A stretch of 5,921 bases of DNA from Pseudomonadota bacterium. Its GTDB lineage: Bacteria; Pseudomonadota; Gammaproteobacteria; Acidithiobacillales; Acidithiobacillaceae. Position numbers and translations under genes: made by a program. The notes beneath the pieces were generated by a model, which was given only the letters and a program-made list of their open reading frames with translations, did no database searches and was not told the origin of the DNA. The DNA is taken from positions 1-5,921 of the forward strand of contig JAKCBU010000080.1 of assembly GCA_021839095.1 (NCBI GenBank), in the 5' to 3' direction. Below, piece after piece: positions 5,779 to 5,921 of this stretch; position 1 is the first letter of the stretch; the number at the start of each line of letters is the position of its first letter.

Positions 5779-5921
5779 CGACCCGTTTTCACCCAACGAA
5801 ATTGATACAGCATAAAGGTAGCGGCGTGTCATTCGGTCTTTTAGCGACTCACGCCACCGGACTGACATCTTTTCTCTCTTCACGCATCATCTTATCGCCG
5901 TGCTTCCATAAGAAATAGATT
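5779..5921. other. Apparently non-coding tail with nothing recognised except a possible hairpin
   Basis: These 143 bp after the DUF4124 gene are more AT- and pyrimidine-rich than the rest of the window. I see no gene with family features in either direction. Confidence 0.5.
5818..5880 (+). terminator. Possible weak terminator after pspA-DUF4124
   Basis: GGCGTG (5823-5828) pairs with CACGCC (5850-5855), and after a 3-nt bulge GGT pairs with ACC outside, around a 21-nt loop. A pyrimidine-rich tract (about 5868-5880) follows, but 12 nt downstream, so this is not a classical intrinsic terminator. Low confidence. Confidence 0.25.

Noticed and set aside
5608..5883. Minus-strand open frame with an internal ATG at 5868 preceded by a purine-rich stretch
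   Set aside because: Its 3' part is antisense to the DUF4124 gene tail and it has no recognisable domain. The start at 5883 is GTG. The purine stretch makes it tempting, but the evidence is too thin.

Overview
The window is about 60% GC, densely coded and typically proteobacterial. OmpR and EnvZ homologues sit beside a NodT-type outer-membrane efflux lipoprotein, an NRAMP-family metal transporter, a PspA/IM30 protein and a DUF4124 secreted protein. This gene mix and the GC content fit a gamma/beta-proteobacterium or an Acidithiobacillus-like chemolithotroph. That placement is an impression from protein style, not a database result. I see no IS element, tRNA, rRNA, CRISPR array or phage gene; it reads as ordinary chromosome.

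Layout. Bases 1-763 hold, on the minus strand, the first 254 codons of an outer-membrane efflux lipoprotein whose C-terminus lies off the left edge. Bases 764-995 are a 232-bp divergent intergenic region. Its right half carries three GTAAC-type motifs, one with a second half-site exactly 10 bp on, as OmpR-family sites are built. Bases 996-2971 encode a response regulator very close to OmpR and an EnvZ-type sensor kinase whose start codon overlaps the regulator's stop codon (TGATG). Bases 2972-3077 are a short intergenic region with a sigma70-like promoter enclosed by a perfect 10-bp inverted repeat. Bases 3078-4349 encode an NRAMP/SLC11-fold transporter with altered metal-site motifs (DVGS instead of DPGN, MPW instead of MPH). 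Bases 4350-4493 hold candidate promoter elements and a GC-rich hairpin. Bases 4494-5201 encode PspA, followed 1 nt later by a DUF4124 secreted protein (5203-5778). The last ~140 bases are apparently non-coding and contain a possible weak terminator.

How the genes may work together. All of the genes concern the cell envelope and its traffic: efflux across the outer membrane, sensing of envelope or osmotic state, metal uptake or efflux across the inner membrane, inner-membrane protection, and a small exported protein. The most testable link is that the OmpR homologue controls its own promoter and the divergent efflux gene through the GTAAC motifs. The nearly unchanged recognition helix supports this. 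The most unusual points are the non-canonical NRAMP motifs, the inverted repeat just upstream of that gene, and the tight pspA-DUF4124 pairing without other psp genes in view. I did not find clear evidence of a wholly new system.
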